Positions 35,663 through 44,876 of a stretch of DNA of 64,000 bases are shown piece after piece; within the stretch, counting starts at the first letter, position 1, and every line of letters begins with the position of its first letter. The position numbers and the translations under genes are program-made. Under the pieces are notes generated by a model, which saw nothing but the letters and a program-made list of their open reading frames with translations, did no database searches and was not told the DNA's origin. Origin of the DNA: CBDBON01 sp965208395 (GTDB taxonomy: Bacteria; Chloroflexota; Dehalococcoidia; Lucifugimonadales; CBDBON01); the NCBI GenBank assembly GCA_965208395.1, contig CBDBON010000003.1:868001-932000 (forward strand), in the 5' to 3' direction.

Positions 35663-38008
35663 ATGACCACCCAGGTTTTCGGCTCCAGCATCAAGCGCCG
35701 CGAAGACCCCAAGCTGATCACCGGCAGGGGCAACTACGTAGACGACATCAAGATCGTGGGCATGCTCCATATGGCGATCGTCAGGAGCCCTCACGCGCAT
35801 GCCAACATCAGGGGCATCGACACCTCCGCGGCAAGCGCCTCTGAGGGAGTCGTCGCCGTCTTCACGGGGGAGGAGCTGCAGGATCAGCTCGGATCCCTGC
35901 CGGTCGGTTGGCCCGTCCCAGACACGAAGGAAGTCCCGCACCCGCCCCTGGCGATAGGCAGAGTGCGTTATGTCGGAGACGCCGTAGCGGCGGTCGTCGC
36001 CGCCAGCTCCACCCTAGCAGCCGACGCCGCGGAGCTGGTCCAGGTCGACTATGAACCGCTCGACGCGGTCGTCTCGATGGACGACGCGCTCGCGGACGGC
36101 GCGCCCCAGCTTCACGACGACGCCCCGAACAACACCGCCTTCGAATGGGAGGTCGGCGGTGGAGACGTCGATCAGGCCGAGGCGGATGCCGAGGTCGTCA
36201 TCAGCCAGCGCCTCGTAAACCAGCGCCTCATCCCCAACGCCATGGAGGGCCGCGGCGTGGTCGCCGACTACAACCCAGGCACCAACCAGCTGACCATGTG
36301 GACCTCTTCGCAGATTCCGCACCTCGTCAAGCTCCTGATGACCCTCGTCACCGGACACCCGGAGCATCTGATCCGGGTGATCGCCCCCGACGTCGGCGGC
36401 GGCTTCGGCAGCAAGCTCTACCTGTACGCCGAGGAGGTCATCACCGGCATCGTCGCCAAGCAGCTCGGACGAGCCGTGAAGTGGACGGAGCAGCGCCAGG
36501 AGGCGTACCTCGCTACCACGCACGGCCGCGACCATGTCAGCGACGTCACCATCATGGGCAATCGCGACGGCACCATCACCGGCCTGAACGGGACCACCTA
36601 CGCCAACATGGGAGCCTACCTCTCCACCTTTGCGCCGGCCATACCGACATACCTGTACGGCCTGATGTTCGTCGGGCCCTACAACTTCCCCAACGTCAGA
36701 TGCAAGGTGATCGCGCCCTTCACCAACACCACGCCCGTGGACGCCTATCGCGGCGCGGGTAGGCCGGAGGCCACCTACCTGATCGAGAGGATGGTTGACC
36801 TGTTCGCCGACGAGATTGGGATGGATCCGGCGGAGGTCCGGCGCAAGAACTTCATCCCGCCCTTCGAGGACACCTACGAGATACCGCTGGGCGTCGCGTA
36901 CGACAGCGGCGACTACGAGGCGGCGCTCGACAGAGCGCTCGAGATGACAGGATACGAACAGTTCAAGCAGGAGCAGGCCCAGGCGCGGTCCGAGGGGCGC
37001 CTCGTCGGCATCGGCTTCTGCAGCTACGTCGAGATCTGCGGCGGTGCGCCGTCCGCGATCGCCGTCACCCTCGGCGCCCGCGCCGGGCTCTGGGAAAGCG
37101 CGATCGTGCGCGTTCACCCCACGGGCAAGGCCACCGTCTACACCGGCTCCTCAGCCCACGGCCAGGGACACGAGACGACCTTCGCCCAGCTGGCAGCCTC
37201 GGAGCTGGGAGTCCCGGTTGAAGACATCGACGTCGTGCATGGAGACACCGGACAGGTCCAGTTCGGCACCGGCACCTTCGGCAGCCGCAGCGCGGCCGTC
37301 GGCGGCGGCGCGATTCACATGAGCGTCGCCAAGATCAAGGAGAAGGCCAGGCGGCTGGCCGCCCATCTGCTAGAGGCCGCCCCGGAGGACATCGTCTACG
37401 AGGACGGCAAGCTATTCGTGGCGGGCGCGCCCGCGGAGGCCAAGACGATCCAGGAGGTCGCGCTTGCAGCCCACGTCTACGCCGAGGACCTCCCCGAGGG
37501 GATCGAGCCTGGACTCGAGGCCACGAGCTACTTCGACCCGAAGAACTTCACCTGGCCCTTCGGCACACATGCCGCGATCGTGGAGATCGACCCCGACACC
37601 GGAGCAGTCACACTGCAGCGCTACATAGCCGTCGACGACGTAGGCAACGTCATCAACCCGATGATCGTGGACGGCATGGTCCACGGAGGGATAGCCCAGG
37701 GAGTCGGACAGGCGCTCCAGGAGGAGGCAGTCTACGACGACGACGGCCAGCTCCTCACGGGCAGTATGATGGACTACGCCGTTCCGACCGCCGAGACGTT
37801 CCCCATGTACGAGTCCGACCGGACCGTCACCCCAACGCCGGTCAATCCCATGGGTGTAAAGGGCGCAGGCGAGACGGCCACCATCGCCGCATCCCCTGCC
37901 GTGATAAACGCCGTCGTGGACGCCCTGTCACCGCTCGGCGTGAGGCATATCGATATGCCCGCCAAGCCCGAGAACGTTTGGCGCGCGATCCAGGAGGCGA
38001 ACGGCTAG
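35663..38008 (+). CDS. Molybdopterin-binding hydroxylase large subunit (CoxL-like, form II)
   Basis: 781 aa, xanthine dehydrogenase / aldehyde oxidase family. The N-terminus FGSSIKRREDPKLITGRGNY is typical of CoxL-type subunits. MoCo-binding motifs include GGGFGSKLYLYAEE and AYRGAGRPEA (about 360-369). The active-site Glu lies in GVKGAGETATIAASPA (about 734). The motif AYRGAGR, not AYRCSFR, marks form II, so carbon monoxide is not the assured substrate and an aldehyde or N-heterocycle is as likely. The usual FAD (medium) and 2Fe-2S (small) subunits are not adjacent, which is unusual. Downstream is a CoxD/MoxR-type ATPase. Ribosome-binding site AGGAGG. Confidence 0.9.
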   Translation: MTTQVFGSSIKRREDPKLITGRGNYVDDIKIVGMLHMAIVRSPHAHANIRGIDTSAASASEGVVAVFTGEELQDQLGSLPVGWPVPDTKEVPHPPLAIGRVRYVGDAVAAVVAASSTLAADAAELVQVDYEPLDAVVSMDDALADGAPQLHDDAPNNTAFEWEVGGGDVDQAEADAEVVISQRLVNQRLIPNAMEGRGVVADYNPGTNQLTMWTSSQIPHLVKLLMTLVTGHPEHLIRVIAPDVGGGFGSKLYLYAEEVITGIVAKQLGRAVKWTEQRQEAYLATTHGRDHVSDVTIMGNRDGTITGLNGTTYANMGAYLSTFAPAIPTYLYGLMFVGPYNFPNVRCKVIAPFTNTTPVDAYRGAGRPEATYLIERMVDLFADEIGMDPAEVRRKNFIPPFEDTYEIPLGVAYDSGDYEAALDRALEMTGYEQFKQEQAQARSEGRLVGIGFCSYVEICGGAPSAIAVTLGARAGLWESAIVRVHPTGKATVYTGSSAHGQGHETTFAQLAASELGVPVEDIDVVHGDTGQVQFGTGTFGSRSAAVGGGAIHMSVAKIKEKARRLAAHLLEAAPEDIVYEDGKLFVAGAPAEAKTIQEVALAAHVYAEDLPEGIEPGLEATSYFDPKNFTWPFGTHAAIVEIDPDTGAVTLQRYIAVDDVGNVINPMIVDGMVHGGIAQGVGQALQEEAVYDDDGQLLTGSMMDYAVPTAETFPMYESDRTVTPTPVNPMGVKGAGETATIAASPAVINAVVDALSPLGVRHIDMPAKPENVWRAIQEANG

Positions 38009-38026
38009 GGCAAGCAACCCTCGTCA

Positions 38027-38052
38027 TTCCCGCGAAAGCGGAATCCAAAGAG
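38027..38052. repeat. Palindromic repeat, second copy of the ATTCCCG type
   Basis: GTCATTCCCGCGAAAGCGGAATCC, read on the plus strand, is the inverse orientation of the element at 17498-17526. It lies just after the CoxL-like stop. Confidence 0.5.
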
Positions 38053-38077
38053 GCGCCCGGCGCCAGAGAACCCACCG

Positions 38078-38103
38078 GACCGCCCCGATCCATCGGGGCG
38101 GTC
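38078..38103. terminator. Perfect GC-rich hairpin between coxL-like and moxR genes
   Basis: GACCGCCCCGA and TCGGGGCGGTC form an 11-bp perfect stem with a TCCA loop. No T-run follows, so it may be a weak or factor-dependent terminator, or a stabilising or processing hairpin. It lies 20 nt before the moxR reading begins. Confidence 0.5.
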
Positions 38104-38122
38104 TCTACTGAGGGAAGAAAAA

Positions 38123-39019
38123 CTGCCAGACTGCCAGCCCCCCGACCCTGTCGCCGAGATACTCGCCAGGCTCGCGTCGGAGAGCTACATCGGCGATCCG
38201 GCCATCGCCACCTCTATCCACCTCGCCCAGGCGCTGGAGCGCCCGCTTCTCATCGAGGGGCGTGCCGGTGTGGGCAAGACCGAGATAGCAGGCGTCATGG
38301 CGCGCCTCCTCGACACGAAGCTCATAAGGCTGCAGTGCTACGAGGGGCTCGATGTCACCACTGCGCTCTACGAGTGGAACTACCCCAAGCAGCTGCTGTG
38401 GATCAAACTCAACGAGCAGAGCGGACGCTCCGCCGAGGAGCGGGAGCTCCAGATCTTCAGCAAGTCCTTCCTGCTGGAGAGGCCGCTGCTGGCGGCCCTA
38501 ACGCAGAGCGACAAGCCCCCGGTCCTCCTCATCGACGAGATTGACCGCGCCGACGAGGAGTTCGAGGCCTTCCTGCTCGAGGTGCTCAGCGAGTTCCAGG
38601 TCTCCATCCCGGAGATCGGCACCGTCAAGGCCGTCCATCGGCCGCTCGTCATACTCACCTCCAACCGCTCGCGCGATCTCTCGGACGCCCTTCGGCGCCG
38701 CTGCCTCTACCTCTGGATCGACTACCCCGATCTGGACAAGGAGCTCCGCATCGTCCGCGAAAAGGTGCCGGAGATCGAGGCGGCGCTCGCCAGACAGGTG
38801 TGCCGCTTTGTCGAGAACGCGAGGGAGGTCGGCCTCGACAAGGTGCCCGGCGTCTCCGAGACCCTGGACTGGGCGCGCGCGATGGTCGTGCTCCACCGCG
38901 ACCACCTGGACCGAGACACCCTCGCTCAGACGATGGGCGCCCTCATCAAGGACGCCGACGACCTGGAGCGCCTCGGCGACGACACCATCGACCGACTACT
39001 CGCCTCGGTCGGCGCCTAG
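38123..39019 (+). CDS. MoxR-family AAA ATPase (CoxD-like), start codon non-canonical
   Basis: About 298 codons if read from the CTG at 38123. Homology starts before the only GTG (38270), which lies inside Walker A, so the real start must be upstream. In this frame no ATG, GTG or TTG occurs between the CoxL-like stop and 38270. CTG 38123 has GAGGGA 7 nt upstream. N-terminal LARLASESYIGDPAIATSIH and the Walker A GRAGVGKTE match the family, followed by LIRLQCYEGLDVTTALYEWN, Walker B LLIDEIDRADEEF and the sensor ILTSNRSRDLSDALRRR. MoxR proteins help mature or insert cofactors into large enzymes, and CoxD does so for CO dehydrogenase. Its position behind the CoxL-like gene fits that. Confidence 0.82.
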   Translation: MPDCQPPDPVAEILARLASESYIGDPAIATSIHLAQALERPLLIEGRAGVGKTEIAGVMARLLDTKLIRLQCYEGLDVTTALYEWNYPKQLLWIKLNEQSGRSAEERELQIFSKSFLLERPLLAALTQSDKPPVLLIDEIDRADEEFEAFLLEVLSEFQVSIPEIGTVKAVHRPLVILTSNRSRDLSDALRRRCLYLWIDYPDLDKELRIVREKVPEIEAALARQVCRFVENAREVGLDKVPGVSETLDWARAMVVLHRDHLDRDTLAQTMGALIKDADDLERLGDDTIDRLLASVGA

Positions 39020-39064
39020 GGAGGAGTCGGGACGGACCATCGCTCGAGCGAAAGGGTATTTAAC

Positions 39065-40735
39065 ATGGCAAGAATGACTGGGAAGCGCGCTCTGTTCGAG
39101 ATGCTCAAGGCCGAAGGCGTCGAGTACGTGTTCGGCAACCCTGGCACGAGCGAGTCGGCCATCATGGACGAGCTCGAGGCTCACCCCGAGCTGGAGTACA
39201 AGCTCGTGCTCCAGGAGGGCGTCGCCATGGGTATGGCCGACGGCTACGCAAGAGCCTCCGGGAAACCCGCATTCATCAACCTCCACATCGAGACAGGCCT
39301 CGCCAACGGCATCAGCCTGCTGCACAACGCTAAGGAGGGCGGCACCCCCCTGGTGCTCAGCGCCGGCAATCTGGACGTACGCGAGTTCGCGCGTGGACGT
39401 ACCGACCTGGCGGAGATGGTGCGCCTCTTCACCAAATTCACAGCCGAAGCCACACATCCCGAGCAGGTGCCCACCCTCCTGCGCCGGGCCTTCAACGAGG
39501 CCAAGACGCCGCCGACCGGACCAACTTTCGTAGCATTCTCCGCCAACTCGCTCGATGACGAGGGCGAGATGGACATATACCCTTCGCCCAGGGGCTACTT
39601 CAGGACGGCCCCGGACGCTCAGGCGGTGGAGGATGCGGCACGGATACTCGCGGCGGCGCGCAACCCGGTCATCGTCGTTGGGGACCGTGTCGCGCAGTCC
39701 GGCGCAAGCGCCGAAGCGGTGCGCGTGGCAGAGCTTATAGGCGCGCCGGTCTACTCGGCCTCCTACTCCGAGGTGAATTTCCCATCGTCGCACCCCCAGT
39801 ACATGGGCGGCGTCAGGCTCGGCTTCTCGGAGGCGTCAGCCGCCGTGGGCGGGGCGGATGTCGTGCTTGCAGTGGGGAGGATGATGTCGGGGTACTATAT
39901 GTTCTCGCAGCCGGCCTTGCGCTTCTTCCACTCGGACGCGAAGCTGCTGCATCTGGATGTCGACTCCGCGGAAGTGGGTACGTCGCTGCCGACGGAGGTG
40001 GGCCTGATTGCCGACCCTAAGACCGGTCTGGCCGCGCTGGCGGAAGCGCTGGACGGACTGATGTCCGGATCCCAGAGAGAAGCAGGGAAGGTGAGAGCGG
40101 TGGAGGTGACAGGGCAAAATCGCTCAGCCCGCAGCGACGCAGAGCGGAAACTGAAGGCCAGATGGGACGTGAGCCCTATGTCCGCCGAGCGCATGATGGC
40201 CGAGGTCGCGGCGGCCACACCCCAGAACGCGATTATCGTCAACGACGCCGTGACATCGGGCGCGGCGCTCCTGGACTCGTTCGAATTCAATGAGCCCGGC
40301 GACGTGTACGGCGGACGAGGCGGCGCGCTCGGTTGGGGAATGGGGGGCGCCCTCGGAGTGAAACTCGCCAACCCCGACAGGCCAGTCGTTGCCGTCGTCG
40401 GCGACGGCAGCGCGATGATGACCGTCCAGGGACTGTGGTCAGCGGCCAACGAGAACCTTCCTGTCGTCTACGTCGTCTGCAATAACTCCGCCTACCGCGT
40501 CCTGAAGCTCAACATGAACCTGTACAAGACCCACGTGATGAAGGAGGAGACGCCCGCGAGCCGGTACATGGGGATGGACTTCCCCATCCCGCTGAACATC
40601 GCCGACATCGCCGAGGCGACCGGCGTCCACGGACGAAGGATCGAGGATCCGGTCGACATCGGCCCCGCCATGAAGGAGGCGCTCGACCTGAACGCCCCTG
40701 CCGTCCTGGACATCACCATCGACGGCTCTGTCTAG
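39065..40735 (+). CDS. Thiamine-diphosphate-dependent decarboxylase/synthase (benzoylformate decarboxylase-like)
   Basis: 556 aa. The three-domain ThDP enzyme architecture is complete. The activating glutamate E51 is in VLQEGVAMGMADGYAR. The central domain has AARNPVIVVGDRVAQSGA. The C-terminal GDGSAMMTVQGLWSAANENL is the Mg2+/ThDP site (GDG..N). The closest known relatives by motif style are benzoylformate decarboxylase and oxalyl-CoA/acetolactate-type enzymes. No FAD-binding segment is obvious, which speaks against acetolactate synthase. The substrate is presumably a 2-oxo acid. It follows moxR by 46 nt. Codon use is normal. Confidence 0.85.
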   Translation: MARMTGKRALFEMLKAEGVEYVFGNPGTSESAIMDELEAHPELEYKLVLQEGVAMGMADGYARASGKPAFINLHIETGLANGISLLHNAKEGGTPLVLSAGNLDVREFARGRTDLAEMVRLFTKFTAEATHPEQVPTLLRRAFNEAKTPPTGPTFVAFSANSLDDEGEMDIYPSPRGYFRTAPDAQAVEDAARILAAARNPVIVVGDRVAQSGASAEAVRVAELIGAPVYSASYSEVNFPSSHPQYMGGVRLGFSEASAAVGGADVVLAVGRMMSGYYMFSQPALRFFHSDAKLLHLDVDSAEVGTSLPTEVGLIADPKTGLAALAEALDGLMSGSQREAGKVRAVEVTGQNRSARSDAERKLKARWDVSPMSAERMMAEVAAATPQNAIIVNDAVTSGAALLDSFEFNEPGDVYGGRGGALGWGMGGALGVKLANPDRPVVAVVGDGSAMMTVQGLWSAANENLPVVYVVCNNSAYRVLKLNMNLYKTHVMKEETPASRYMGMDFPIPLNIADIAEATGVHGRRIEDPVDIGPAMKEALDLNAPAVLDITIDGSV

Positions 40736-40777
40736 AACGATGAGCCGGTACACCTCCGTCCGCAAGATAGAACAGAG

Positions 40778-41848
40778 ATGCGGCACATCCTGCACGCCGA
40801 CTTCGACGCCTTCTACGCCGCCGTGGAGCAGCGGGACAATCCCGCTCTGCGGGGCAAGCCGGTCGTGGTGGGCGGGAGCCCTGAGGGGCGCGGCGTAGTC
40901 GCCTCGGCTTCGTACGAGGTCAGACATTTCGGGGTGCGCTCCGCGATGCCGATGCGCACCGCTCTGCAACGCTGTCCTGACGCTATCAGGGTGCCGCCAA
41001 GGTTCGACCGCTACGCCGCCGTGTCCCGCCAGGTGATGACGATCTTCAGGGAGATCACGCCTCTCGTCGAACCCCTCTCCCTGGACGAGGCCTACCTCGA
41101 CGTGACGCAGTCGGTCACCGCTGCCAGGGCGCCCGCCGGGATCGCGTCCGCGCTGAAGCGGCGCGTAAGGACCGATCTCGGCCTGACCATCTCGGTTGGA
41201 GTCGCCGCCACTAAGTCGACCGCCAAGATAGCCTCGGACATGAACAAGCCGGACGGCCTGACCGTCGTTCCGCCCGGCTCCGAACGGGACTTCCTCGCCC
41301 CGCTGCCCGTCGACCGGCTCTGGGGCATAGGCCCCAAGACGGCGGAGCGGATGCGCGCGCTGGGCGTCACGACCATCGGCGGTCTCGCCGCCATGCCGAC
41401 GGACTGGTTCGCCTCCCACTTCGGCAGGCACGGCCTGGGCCTCCGCCGGCTGGCCCTCGGAGAGGACGACCGTCCCGTCGTCGTGGAGCGCGAGAGGAAG
41501 TCGATCAGCGCCGAGACGACTCTGCCCCGCGACAGTGGGGATCCCGATCTGCTCATCGAGCTCGTCAATCGTCTCAGCCAGAGGGTAGGCGCACACTTGG
41601 AGCGCAACGGCGCCCAGGGCAGGACGGTCAAGATCAAGCTGCGTCTCTCCGACTTCACCACCTTCACGCGTCAGACCACCGTCCCCTATCCGGTCCGCTC
41701 CGCAAGCGAGGTTGCGGCGGTCGCCGGGGACCTCGTCAGGGCGGAGACGCGGCCCGGCAGACTCTTCAGGCTCGTCGGGGTGGGCGTATCAGGCTTCGAC
41801 CAGCCGACGGAGAGGCCGTCACAGCCCCGTCTCACCGGCTTCGACTGA
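40778..41848 (+). CDS. dinB: DNA polymerase IV (Y family)
   Basis: 356 aa. An error-prone polymerase for translesion synthesis. The N-terminal HADFDAFYAAVEQ carries the first catalytic Asp, and SLDEAYLD (about residue 107) the second Asp-Glu. The loop KPVVVGGSPEGRGVVASASY with steric-gate-like positions and FGVRSAMPM is typical of DinB. The helix-hairpin-helix GIGPKTAERMRALGV and the little-finger region (KSISAETTLPRDS) are complete. A beta-clamp peptide is not obvious at the C-terminus. It follows the ThDP enzyme gene by 42 nt. Confidence 0.95.
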   Translation: MRHILHADFDAFYAAVEQRDNPALRGKPVVVGGSPEGRGVVASASYEVRHFGVRSAMPMRTALQRCPDAIRVPPRFDRYAAVSRQVMTIFREITPLVEPLSLDEAYLDVTQSVTAARAPAGIASALKRRVRTDLGLTISVGVAATKSTAKIASDMNKPDGLTVVPPGSERDFLAPLPVDRLWGIGPKTAERMRALGVTTIGGLAAMPTDWFASHFGRHGLGLRRLALGEDDRPVVVERERKSISAETTLPRDSGDPDLLIELVNRLSQRVGAHLERNGAQGRTVKIKLRLSDFTTFTRQTTVPYPVRSASEVAAVAGDLVRAETRPGRLFRLVGVGVSGFDQPTERPSQPRLTGFD

Positions 41849-41959
41849 CATACCTCACTCGGTGCTTGCCCGTCCGTCATCGCCTCCGCCGTCGATTGGG
41901 ACGAGCATAATGTACACTGTTTCCACTAAGAGTCGGACATACCTCAAGAGGAGGAAACT

Positions 41960-42649
41960 GTGACCGAGTCATCTCACTTCACGCCAACCCTGTTCGAATT
42001 CCTGACCGATCTCTCCGAGAACAACAACCGGGACTGGTTCCAGGCCAACCGAGACAGGTACGAGCGGGACGTGCGGGAGCCGATGATCGAGTTCATAGCC
42101 GACTTCGCGCAGAGACTGGAGCGGATCAGCCCCCACATGGTGGCGGACCCTCGGAGATCGGGCGGCTCGATGTTCCGGATCAACAGGGACACCAGGTTCT
42201 CGCCCGACAAGAGCCCTTACAAGACCAACGTCGGGGCGCACTTCCGTCACGAGGTCGGGCGCGACGTCCACGGGCCGGGGTTCTACCTGCACCTTCAGCC
42301 CGGCCAGGTCTTCGCGGCCGCCGGCATCTGGATGCCCGACTCCGCGACGCTGCTCAAGATACGAGAGGCAGTCGCGGCGAATCCTGTGAGGTGGGAAAGC
42401 ATCGTCAACGAGGAGTCCTTCGCGTCGACTTTCACCCTGGAGGGCGACTCGCTGAAGCGGGCCCCGCGGGGGTTCGACCCCAATCACCCCCTGATCGAGA
42501 CACTCAAGCGTAAGTCATTCGCGGCCACGACCGTCTTCGACCAGGAGGTCGCCTGCTCGAACCGCTTCATAGATACCTACGCCGACACCTGCCGCACCGC
42601 CGCGCCCTTCTCCGAGTTCCTGACGAAGGCCGTCGGACTGGACTGGTAG
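41960..42649 (+). CDS. DUF2461 family protein (TIGR02453)
   Basis: 229 aa, function unknown. The family is recognisable by FLTDLSENNNRDWFQANRDR at the N-terminus, the central FRINRDTRFSPDKSPYKTNV and GPGFYLHLQPGQVFAAAGIW. No known catalytic motif exists for the family. Members are cytoplasmic. The start is a GTG at 41960 with GGAGG upstream (GAGGAGGAAACTGTG). It is followed by the propeller lipoprotein gene on the same strand. Confidence 0.88.
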   Translation: MTESSHFTPTLFEFLTDLSENNNRDWFQANRDRYERDVREPMIEFIADFAQRLERISPHMVADPRRSGGSMFRINRDTRFSPDKSPYKTNVGAHFRHEVGRDVHGPGFYLHLQPGQVFAAAGIWMPDSATLLKIREAVAANPVRWESIVNEESFASTFTLEGDSLKRAPRGFDPNHPLIETLKRKSFAATTVFDQEVACSNRFIDTYADTCRTAAPFSEFLTKAVGLDW

Positions 42650-42682
42650 ATGCGGCGTCCCTCACCGGAGTCGATTGAAGCT

Positions 42683-42707
42683 GTTCGCCCTGAGCCTGTC
42701 GATGGGC
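42683..42707. repeat. Dispersed-type repeat GTTCGCCCTGAGCCTGTCGA
   Basis: GTTCGCCCTGAGCCTGTCGA with GGGC behind it resembles a short repeat found widely between genes in high-GC bacterial genomes. It lies before the propeller lipoprotein start and explains why reading the frame from 42650 gives an odd N-terminus (VRPEPVDGR). Confidence 0.4.
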
Positions 42708-42730
42708 GCGCCATCGAGTCGATTCACGGC

Positions 42731-43849
42731 ATGGTTCGATGCGGCCGGGCCATCCTGGCGCTGTTCGCTCTGGCGGCGCTCGCGGTCGCCTGCACGGATG
42801 ACGGTGGGGCCGCCTTGGCCGACTGGCCCATGTTCAGGCTCGATCGGAACCACACCGGAGCGGCCGGCGACGGGATCACCGACGATCCGCGCCTCCTCTG
42901 GAAGTTCGATACCGGCGGGACCGTCGAGTCGTCTCCCGCCGTGGCCGGCGGTGTACTCTACGAGGGCACCTTCGATAACGCTCTCTTCGCCCTCGACGCC
43001 GGCACCGGTGAGGTGATCTGGCGGTTCCCGGTCGGCGGTCTCCTACGGGCGTCTCCGGCCGTCGTCGACGGACTCGTCTACTTCGGAGCGGACGACAACA
43101 CCTTCTACGCCGTCGACGCCGAAACGGGCGAAGAGCGGTGGTCGTTCATGGTGGGGCTGGGCGGCCTCCAGTCGTCTCCCGCGGTGGTCGAGGGACGCGT
43201 CTACTTCGGGGCGTTCGACTTCTACGTCTACGCTGTCAACGCCGAAACGGGCGAACTCGGTTGGCGCTTCTGGACCCTCGGGGGCATTCTCTCCTCACCC
43301 GTCGTGGCCGACGGCGCCGTCTTCATCGGCTCCACCGACGGCCACGTCTATGCGATCGACGCCGCAACCGGCCTGCAGCGATGGCGCTTCAGGACCGTCG
43401 ACCGCGTCTTCTCCTCTCCGATCGTGGAGGACGGCGTCGTCTACGTCGGCTCGGACGACACCGTCCTCTACGCGTTGGACGCGGAGACGGGGAAGGTCCG
43501 CTGGCGCGCCAAGACCGATGGCGGGGTCTTCTCCTCCCCGGCCCTGGCCGATGGGACGGTCTACGTCGGCTCGAACGACGGATTCATCTACGCCATAGAT
43601 GCCGCCAGCGGAGAGGTGGAGTGGAAGACCTCCCTTGACGGAGCGGTGCTCTCCTCGCCGGCTGTGCTGGGCCAGCTCCTCTACGCCGGCTCGTCCGACG
43701 GCCGCATGTACGCCCTGCAACGGTCGGACGGCGGGGTCAGGTGGAGCTTCCCCACCGGAGGCCCGGTCTGGACCTCGCCGGCGGTGGTCGACGGCGTCGT
43801 CTATTTCGGCTCGCACGACGGCTTCATCTATGCCGTAACAGGCCCGTAG
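42731..43849 (+). CDS. PQQ-binding-like beta-propeller lipoprotein
   Basis: 372 aa from the ATG at 42731. The leader MVRCGRAILALFALAALAVA ends in AVAC (C21), a probable lipobox. Residues 50-372 hold eight tandem blades of about 40 residues. Each has the pattern SSPAVxDGxVYxGSxDxxxYAxDAxTGxxxWxF (for example SSPVVADGAVFIGSTDGHVY and SSPALADGTVYVGSNDGFIY). This is the PQQ-like/BamB propeller family. The residues needed for PQQ cofactor binding are not evident, so it is more likely a scaffold or binding protein on the outside of the membrane than a dehydrogenase. Confidence 0.88.
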   Translation: MVRCGRAILALFALAALAVACTDDGGAALADWPMFRLDRNHTGAAGDGITDDPRLLWKFDTGGTVESSPAVAGGVLYEGTFDNALFALDAGTGEVIWRFPVGGLLRASPAVVDGLVYFGADDNTFYAVDAETGEERWSFMVGLGGLQSSPAVVEGRVYFGAFDFYVYAVNAETGELGWRFWTLGGILSSPVVADGAVFIGSTDGHVYAIDAATGLQRWRFRTVDRVFSSPIVEDGVVYVGSDDTVLYALDAETGKVRWRAKTDGGVFSSPALADGTVYVGSNDGFIYAIDAASGEVEWKTSLDGAVLSSPAVLGQLLYAGSSDGRMYALQRSDGGVRWSFPTGGPVWTSPAVVDGVVYFGSHDGFIYAVTGP

Positions 43850-43921
43850 ACCGTTTTTCCTGTACGTGAAGAGGTGGACATTCCCTTCTTCCGTCGGTCA
43901 CAACCTCGTAGAACGCCGAAC

Positions 43922-44872
43922 TCATCGTCCCAAGACGGACCCTACGGCCCCCGGATGGCCAGCCCGGAATCCGGCTGCGTCGATCGCGCTCCTGCCCTCC
44001 AGCTGAACCCGTTGCAGCTCCAGCACGCCTTCGCCGGTTGCGACTCCCATCCGCCCCCGGCCCAGAGCGACCATCCGACCGGCCTCCCCTACTCCACCGA
44101 CCTCTCCCGCCGCCGTCGCCTCGATCACCTTGAGAGACCGGCCTCCCCAGGTCGTGAACGCGCCCGGCCACGGGTGGTACGCACGGACTTGCCGAGCCGT
44201 CCGCTCCGCCGACAGGGACCAGTCGATCTGGCCGTCCTCCCTAGAAAGGCGGGATGTGACCGTTGCCAGCGCCTCATCCTGAGGCCGGGTCTCTATCTCC
44301 CCCTTTGACCAGGCGGGGAGCGTGTCGACGAGCAGATCGGCCCCTATCTGGAAAAGACGCGCCGTGAGCGCCTCCCCCGTCTCATCCCCGCCGATCCTCG
44401 TCCTCCGCTGGGCGACAATCGGGCCGGTGTCCATGCCCTCGTCCAGCCTCATCACGGTGACTCCCGTCTCCTCGTCCCCCTCCATGATCGCCGCCGCCAC
44501 CGGCGAGGGTCCGCGGTGGCGTGGCAGCAATGAGGGGTGGATGTTGAGGCAGCGGAGAGGGGGGATGTCGAGCACAGCGGGAGGGAGGAGGAGCCCGTAC
44601 GCGGCCACGACTATCAGCTCAGGCGACAGAGCGGCGAGGACCCGCTGCGCCTCCTCTCCCCGCAGCGAGGGGGGCTGGAGCACGTGGAGTCCCTGCTCCA
44701 TCGCGACGCTCTTCATCTCCGGGGCAAGGAGCCGTCTTCCCCGTCCCGCCCGTCTGTCCGGCCGTGTATAGACTCCGACAACCTCGTGTCCCGCGTCCAG
44801 CAGCCTGGACAGCACCGGCGCCGCGAAGCCCGGGGTGCCCATGAAGACTATCCTGAGGCGGTATCCACCCAT
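43922..44872 (-). CDS. fmt: Methionyl-tRNA formyltransferase
   Basis: 316 aa from the ATG at 44872; an ATG seven codons upstream (44893) is possible. It formylates initiator Met-tRNA using 10-formyltetrahydrofolate. Motifs: IVFMGTPGFAAPVLSRLLDA at the N-terminus, VVAAYGLLLPPAVLDIP, and the catalytic block CLNIHPSLLPRHRGPSPVAA (Asn, His) with MDTGPI behind it. The C-terminal tRNA-binding domain includes RAYHPWPGAFT. It is the last gene of the mutS2-DUF192-fmt set. No def gene is adjacent. Confidence 0.95.
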   Translation of the reverse strand: MGGYRLRIVFMGTPGFAAPVLSRLLDAGHEVVGVYTRPDRRAGRGRRLLAPEMKSVAMEQGLHVLQPPSLRGEEAQRVLAALSPELIVVAAYGLLLPPAVLDIPPLRCLNIHPSLLPRHRGPSPVAAAIMEGDEETGVTVMRLDEGMDTGPIVAQRRTRIGGDETGEALTARLFQIGADLLVDTLPAWSKGEIETRPQDEALATVTSRLSREDGQIDWSLSAERTARQVRAYHPWPGAFTTWGGRSLKVIEATAAGEVGGVGEAGRMVALGRGRMGVATGEGVLELQRVQLEGRSAIDAAGFRAGHPGAVGSVLGR

Positions 44873-44876
44873 CCGA

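Noticed and set aside
38270..39019. MoxR ATPase beginning at the GTG at 38270
   Set aside because: The start would fall inside Walker A and remove half of the nucleotide-binding loop as well as a conserved N-terminal region.
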